From positions 1 to 9,595 of the forward strand of contig CAZCBN010000125.1 in the NCBI GenBank assembly GCA_964496975.1: a stretch of 9,595 bases of DNA, written 5' to 3'. The DNA comes from CAZCBN01 sp964496975. GTDB taxonomy: Bacteria > Planctomycetota > Phycisphaerae > Phycisphaerales > UBA1924. Position numbers and translations under genes: made by a program. Of the stretch, positions 6,547 to 9,595 are shown piece after piece. The notes beneath the pieces were generated by a model, which worked only from the letters and a program-made list of their open reading frames with translations, was not told the origin of the DNA and did no database searches. Every line of letters begins with the position of its first letter. Within the stretch, counting starts at the first letter, position 1.

Positions 6547-6587
6547 AAAAAGAAAACCCGGCCGCAGATGTTTCCACCCCGCAGCCG
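6547..6587 (-). terminator. Probable intrinsic terminator downstream of the superoxide dismutase gene
   Basis: On the minus strand CGGCTGC (6587-6581) pairs with GCGGCCG (6565-6559) through six Watson-Crick pairs and one G-U, leaving a 15-nt loop. Two G residues and then TTTTCTTTTT (6556-6547) follow. The T-rich tract is rare in this GC-rich window. It is about 185 nt past the sod stop, so the message would have a long 3' UTR or the hairpin may end a separate small transcript. The loop is larger than ideal. Confidence 0.5.
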
Positions 6588-6750
6588 AGTCATAGGAGGA
6601 GAGAGAGACAAGACCCCTACAAGGTGCCACCGCTTCGGGGTCGTGCCAGTCAAACGGCAAAGAATTTTTCGACTACGCGGCGTTCACGGCCTGTGATGAC
6701 GCGCAACGCGTTGGCACACAAGATCTTCCGTGCGTGCCCCCTCGCCGCCG

Positions 6751-6788
6751 CCCTCAGCCCCGAGACCCGCCCTCAGCCCCGAGACCCG
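6751..6788. repeat. Perfect 19-bp tandem duplication across the sod stop codon
   Basis: The 19-mer CCCTCAGCCCCGAGACCCG occurs at 6751-6769 and again, head to tail with no gap, at 6770-6788. The second copy contains the sod stop (TGA at 6775-6773) and codes for its last four residues; the first copy carries the same TGA outside the gene. It looks like a recent slippage duplication with no effect on the protein. Confidence 0.85.
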
Positions 6789-7573
6789 GTCGCCGCGAAC
6801 CGGCGCTCCACCGCGGCCCACGCCACCACGTTCATGAAGGCGTCGACGTACTCCGACCGGCGGTTCTGGTACTTCAGGTAGTACGCATGCTCCCAGACGT
6901 CGATGCCCAGAAGAGGGGTGACGCCGGTCAGCATCAGGTCCTGCTGCTTCTCGCCCTGGATCACCACAAGCCGTCCCGCGATGGGCTCAAAGACCAGCCA
7001 CCCCCAGCCCGAGCCCTCGACGGCGTTCGCGGCGGCCTTGAACTGGGCGACGAACTGCTCGAAGGAGCCGAAGTCGCGGTTGATGCGTTCCGCCAGCGGC
7101 CCGGTGGGCGTTCCGCCGCCGCCCTTGCCGGCGGGGGCCATGGACTCCCAGAACATGGTGTGGTTCACGTGGCCCGAGCCGTGGAAGCTGACCTCGCGGG
7201 CCCAGTGCTTGATGAGGCTCGCGTCGCCCTGGCCGTCGCGGAGCTCGCGGAGGCGGGTGAGGGCGGTGTTGAGGCCCTTGACGTACCCGGCGTGGTGCTT
7301 GCCGTGGTGGATTTCCATGGTCTTGGCGTCGAGGTGGGGTTCGAGCGCGTCGAAGGCGTAGGGGAGCGGGGGGAGGGTGTACTCGTTCTTCGCCGCGTCC
7401 CAGCCGGGGAGGGGGGCGCCGGGCGTGTTGGTGCGCGGCTGCTTGGGCAGCGTGCTGGGGAAGGCCGAGGCGGCGGTGGCGACGGCGCCGACGCCGAGCG
7501 CGGCGAGGGCGTCGCGGCGGGAGAGGGTGGGGTTGCCTTCGCCGGGGGCGGTGGATTCGGGCAGGTGCGGCAT
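6773..7573 (-). CDS. Superoxide dismutase, Fe/Mn family, probably Mn type, Tat-exported
   Basis: This 266-residue protein converts superoxide to oxygen and hydrogen peroxide. The catalytic domain spans about 64-262. Metal ligands by comparison with E. coli SodA: H89 (MEIHHGKHH), H138 (GHVNHTMFW), D225 and H229 (LGIDVWEHAYYLKYQNRR). G134 at the SodA Gly77 position and Q211 aligning with SodA Gln146 favour manganese over iron. The first 45 residues contain LSRRDALAALGVGAVATAASA (17-37): twin arginines R19-R20, a short hydrophobic segment and an Ala-rich end, read as a Tat signal, so the folded enzyme would work outside the cytoplasm. ATG 7573 follows GGAGAA by about 5 nt (GGAG by 7) and is the start that yields a normal signal peptide. 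The gene stands alone, 122 nt after the LURP-one gene. Confidence 0.95.
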   Translation of the reverse strand: MPHLPESTAPGEGNPTLSRRDALAALGVGAVATAASAFPSTLPKQPRTNTPGAPLPGWDAAKNEYTLPPLPYAFDALEPHLDAKTMEIHHGKHHAGYVKGLNTALTRLRELRDGQGDASLIKHWAREVSFHGSGHVNHTMFWESMAPAGKGGGGTPTGPLAERINRDFGSFEQFVAQFKAAANAVEGSGWGWLVFEPIAGRLVVIQGEKQQDLMLTGVTPLLGIDVWEHAYYLKYQNRRSEYVDAFMNVVAWAAVERRFAATGSRG

Positions 7574-7695
7574 GGTGCTTCTCCGTTCGGGTGTTGACGT
7601 GCGGACGCTAGGCCGCTGGCGGCGATGGCTACGCGGCGGCCCTGGCCTTCGATGCGTCTGTGACAAGGGCGGGGGGCGACGGCGGGCCCGGGCGC

Positions 7696-8364
7696 TCAGC
7701 CCTGGCGGCCCTCGATCGCCGCGATGAGGCACGCGGAGGCGAGGATGAGCAGGTCGTCCAGGTGGTCGTCGGCCTGGTGGATCGTGACGCCCATGCGCGA
7801 GACCAGCAGGTTGAAGTGCTGGCGGAAGCTCGCGATGCGTTCGCCCGTGCCGGCGCGGGTGAGGTCAAAGGTCTGCGGGCTGAGGGCGGCGACGAGGTCG
7901 TTCATGCGGCGGAAGAAGGAGAGCCAGGCGCCGCGTTCCTTGATCTCGGCGACTTGGTTGCCCGCCGCGTCGAAGACGAGCCAGTGGTCCTGCACGAAGG
8001 ACGAGGTGATGCCCTTGCGGCGGAGCGAGCCCAGCGAGTCGCCCGAGGGCAGCAGCACGTCGTAGGTGGTGCTGAAGTCCATGATGGTGCGGGCCTTCAT
8101 GCTGAGCAGGGGGGTCGCCATGGATTCGTCGGTGAAGAGGCGGATGTCCTCGCGGAGCTTGAAGGCTTTTTGCTTGCAGTAGGCGACGAGGCCGCCCGAG
8201 GCGTCGTAGACGTGGAACGAGGCGCCCGCGAGCTGCATCACCTTGCGGCGGATGGTGAAGGCCTCGCCCGCGCGAGCGCCGGCGGCGGGGCGGGGCGTGC
8301 GAGCGGGGGTGGCGGGGGCGGCGTCGGTCGTGGCGTTGGACGTGGCGTTGGATGTGGCGGCCAT
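7696..8364 (-). CDS. LURP-one-related / tubby-like beta-barrel protein
   Basis: A 222-residue protein whose core (about 35-170) resembles the LURP-one-related/YxjI group, structurally akin to Tubby and scramblase domains. Evidence: repeated two-strand units such as FHVYDASGGLVAYCKQKAFKLREDIRLF (50-77), YDVLLPSGDSLGSLRRKG (101-118) and WLVFDAAGNQVAEIKERG (128-145), i.e. the strand-D-x-x-G-strand pattern of the family. Residues 1-33 are Ala/Thr/Pro-rich with a SNAT-SNAT duplication and look disordered. The end (about 203-217, LDDLLILASACLIAA) is hydrophobic and might associate with membrane, as in scramblase-like relatives. ATG 8364 follows AGGAG by about 6 nt. Bacterial function is unknown; phospholipid binding is only an analogy. 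Similarity was judged by eye, so the family call is moderate. Confidence 0.72.
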   Translation of the reverse strand: MAATSNATSNATTDAAPATPARTPRPAAGARAGEAFTIRRKVMQLAGASFHVYDASGGLVAYCKQKAFKLREDIRLFTDESMATPLLSMKARTIMDFSTTYDVLLPSGDSLGSLRRKGITSSFVQDHWLVFDAAGNQVAEIKERGAWLSFFRRMNDLVAALSPQTFDLTRAGTGERIASFRQHFNLLVSRMGVTIHQADDHLDDLLILASACLIAAIEGRQG

Positions 8365-8509
8365 GGCGTTCTCCTGCGTCGCGGCAGCGTACCGAGCCTG
8401 CGGGGCGGCGCGTGCGGGGCGTGTGTCAAGATTGCGCGAGGGCGGGCGTGCGATGGTGGAGCGGAGGTGCCCGGGGGATGCCGCGGCCCGTGCGGCGGAG
8501 CGGGCGGGG
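8365..8509. other. Intergenic region between tsf terminator and LURP-one gene
   Basis: About 145 bp. It should hold the LURP-one promoter, because the strong tsf terminator isolates that gene from tsf. A minus-strand TTGACA is present (8429-8424), but no -10-like hexamer sits 15-19 nt beyond it. Nothing else was recognised. Confidence 0.4.
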
Positions 8510-8540
8510 AAAAAAACAAGCCCGCGGTGGCGCGGGCTTG
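8510..8540 (-). terminator. Strong intrinsic terminator of tsf
   Basis: On the minus strand a perfect 10-bp stem, CAAGCCCGCG (8540-8531) with CGCGGGCTTG (8526-8517), closes a 4-nt loop and is followed directly by seven T (8516-8510). It begins 30 nt after the EF-Ts stop codon. This is a textbook Rho-independent terminator. Confidence 0.95.
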
Positions 8541-8570
8541 CGGAGGATGCAGCGGGATGGTCGAGCGGGA

Positions 8571-9392
8571 TCAGTCGGCCGCGCCCTCGCCCACTTCCCA
8601 GCGGTGGAAGGAGACGATGGTGCCGGGCTTGACGATCTCCTCGACGGTCTTGGTCGGGTCGACGACGAAGGGCTGCTGAAGGAGGGCGATCTCGGCGAAG
8701 AACTTCTTCATGCCGCCCTCGACCATCTTCTCGGCGATTTCCTTGGGCTTGCCGGACTCCATGGCCTGCTCGATGCGGAAGCGGCGTTCCTTCTCGACGA
8801 CCTCGGCGGGGACGTCCTCGGGGCGAACGCCGGCGGGCCGGGGGACGGCCGCGGTGACGTGCATGCCGACCTGCTTGAGGGTCTCGGGCTTGACGTCGCC
8901 CTGGGCGAGGAGGAGGACGCCCGTCTTACCGTCGTGGTGGATGTAGGAGCCGAAGGACTGGCCCGCGGCGGCGGCGACCTTGGCGGCGCGGCCGAGGGAG
9001 ATGTTCTCGCCGGTGGTGGCGCGGATGTGGTCGATGAGGACGGTCATCTCGGCCGTGGCGGGCACGGCGCCGGCGGCGGCCTTGAGGGCGTGCTCGGCGA
9101 GCTTTTGCGCAGTGGCGATGAAGTTGTCGTTGCGGGCGGTGAAGTCCGTCTCGGCCTTGAGCTCGACGATGGAGGCGGCCTTGCCGTCGGCGGCCATGGC
9201 GATGGCGATGCGGCCCTCGCCGGCGGCGCGGTCGGCGCGCTTCTCCATCTTGCCCTTCATCTGCTTGCGGAGGATGTCCTCGGCCTTCTCCATGTCGCCG
9301 GCGGCCTCGACGAGGGCCTTCTTGCACTCCATCATGGAGCAGCCGGTGCGGTCGCGGAGTTTCATCACGTCTTTGGCGTTGATCTCGGCCAT
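8571..9392 (-). CDS. tsf: Translation elongation factor Ts
   Basis: EF-Ts recharges EF-Tu by releasing GDP. The 273-residue product has the N-terminal UBA-like domain with VMKLRDRTGCSMMECKKAL (9-27) and AGDMEKAEDILRK (31-43), the core signature ELKAETDFTARND (77-89) with the EF-Tu-contacting D83-F84, and the dimerisation repeats through KPKEIAEKMVEGGMKKFFAE (215-234) and LLQQPFV (237-243). The usual TDFV is TDFT here. Length fits bacterial EF-Ts, which ranges from about 196 (Thermus) to 283 (E. coli). ATG 9392 has GGAG 8 nt upstream. rpsB is normally upstream and would lie beyond the right edge. Codons strongly prefer C in the third position, as expected of a highly expressed gene. Confidence 0.98.
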   Translation of the reverse strand: MAEINAKDVMKLRDRTGCSMMECKKALVEAAGDMEKAEDILRKQMKGKMEKRADRAAGEGRIAIAMAADGKAASIVELKAETDFTARNDNFIATAQKLAEHALKAAAGAVPATAEMTVLIDHIRATTGENISLGRAAKVAAAAGQSFGSYIHHDGKTGVLLLAQGDVKPETLKQVGMHVTAAVPRPAGVRPEDVPAEVVEKERRFRIEQAMESGKPKEIAEKMVEGGMKKFFAEIALLQQPFVVDPTKTVEEIVKPGTIVSFHRWEVGEGAAD

Positions 9393-9595
9393 GGGTCTGG
9401 CTCCGGGGCGAGTGTCGTGGGGCGGGGTTCGGGTCTGATGGCCCGGGGGGCCGGCGTCGGTGTGACGCGGCCCGCGGGGAGATGGGTGTGGGCTTGACGG
9501 GCCGGCGGGGGGTCGCGGGCCGGGTGCGGGCCGGCGTGGGCCCGTTGGGGCAGCGGGCGGCCGGCTCGGCCGAGGCGCCGCGGCGACCCGGGGCG
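9393..9595. other. Region upstream of tsf to window edge
   Basis: There are 203 bp of extremely GC-rich sequence with no supported gene. All three minus-strand frames are free of stops, which at this composition means little; a C-terminal tail of rpsB extending into the window cannot be excluded. No promoter or S2-binding structure could be identified. Confidence 0.4.

Larger units (their letters stand above)
6345..6772. other. Gene-free, AT-richer intergenic region
   Basis: Some 428 bp lie between the BioF-like start and the superoxide dismutase stop, both minus strand. From about 6475 to 6720 the base composition is near balanced, far below the GC of its surroundings. I found no convincing gene: open frames here have erratic third positions, no ribosome binding site at their starts and no recognisable product. 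It contains a palindrome at 6431-6447, a GAGGGC/GCCCTC hairpin at 6459-6472, a terminator-like hairpin at 6547-6587 and a tandem repeat at 6751-6788. No DnaA box (TTATCCACA type), tRNA, SRP RNA, RNase P or tmRNA signature was seen. A small RNA is possible but unproven. Confidence 0.6.

Noticed and set aside
6451..6660. Minus-strand 69-codon open frame starting with ATG in the AT-rich region
   Set aside because: No Shine-Dalgarno sequence, no recognisable motifs, and it runs through the terminator-like hairpin at 6547-6587.
6522..6881. Plus-strand open frame with GTG start across the AT-rich region
   Set aside because: Third positions are erratic, no ribosome binding site precedes it, no family is recognised, and its last part is antisense to the well-supported sod gene.
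6345..7100. Replication origin suggested by C-to-G skew change beside an AT-rich gap
   Set aside because: No DnaA boxes, no clustered AT-rich repeats and no dnaA, dnaN or gidA neighbours; codon preference explains much of the skew.
8424..8429. Perfect minus-strand TTGACA upstream of the LURP-one gene
   Set aside because: No -10-like hexamer occurs at 15-19 nt spacing; the next TA-containing hexamer is more than 30 nt away.
8923..9327. Arg/His-rich minus-strand frame inside tsf
   Set aside because: Shadow frame of EF-Ts, with repetitive RRR/HR composition and no family features.

Overview
The window is very GC-rich with GC-rich third codon positions, typical of a high-GC bacterium. The mix of genes (a Tat-exported Mn-type superoxide dismutase, an ArsR regulator in front of a coenzyme A-disulfide reductase/rhodanese fusion, and EF-Ts carrying TDFT) made me think of a planctomycete, possibly of the Phycisphaerae. 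That is a weak guess from gene style; there is no marker gene that settles taxonomy. Nine genes are supported, plus the first 90 codons of a tenth. All but one lie on the minus strand.

Left edge (1-1192): the N-terminus of an MsmX/UgpC-type sugar ABC transporter ATPase leaves the window at base 1. It is divergent from a WrbA-like flavodoxin-family gene with a TTG start. The gap between them holds two inverted repeats that share an arm and so cannot both form.

Sulfur block (1193-4144, minus strand): ArsR-family regulator, then a CoA-disulfide/persulfide reductase fused to a rhodanese domain, then a second rhodanese with a YgaP-like membrane tail. Spacing is 2 nt and 58 nt, so this looks like one operon for sensing and reducing persulfides or polysulfides. 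The ArsR promoter is unusually clear (TTGACA, 16 nt, TATGAT) and predicts a leaderless GTG-started mRNA. A 20-base C homopolymer lies just upstream of it.

Middle block (4145-6344, minus): an alpha-oxoamine synthase (BioF-like PLP enzyme) followed by an inositol-monophosphatase-family protein that most resembles HisN histidinol-phosphatase. Neither sits among biotin or histidine genes here.

Region 6345-6772 is the only long gene-free stretch. It is clearly AT-richer than the rest and holds a palindrome upstream of the BioF-like gene, a terminator-like hairpin facing the superoxide dismutase gene, and a 19-bp tandem duplication at that gene's stop codon.

Right block (6773-9392, minus): Tat-type Mn superoxide dismutase, a LURP-one/tubby-like protein, and translation elongation factor EF-Ts (tsf) with a textbook intrinsic terminator. 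rpsB is expected beyond the right edge. The bias at third codon positions differs between blocks: genes at 1193-6344 favour G-ending codons, while tsf, the LURP-one gene and the 5' part of sod favour C-ending codons.

No CRISPR array, insertion sequence, tRNA, rRNA or phage gene was seen.
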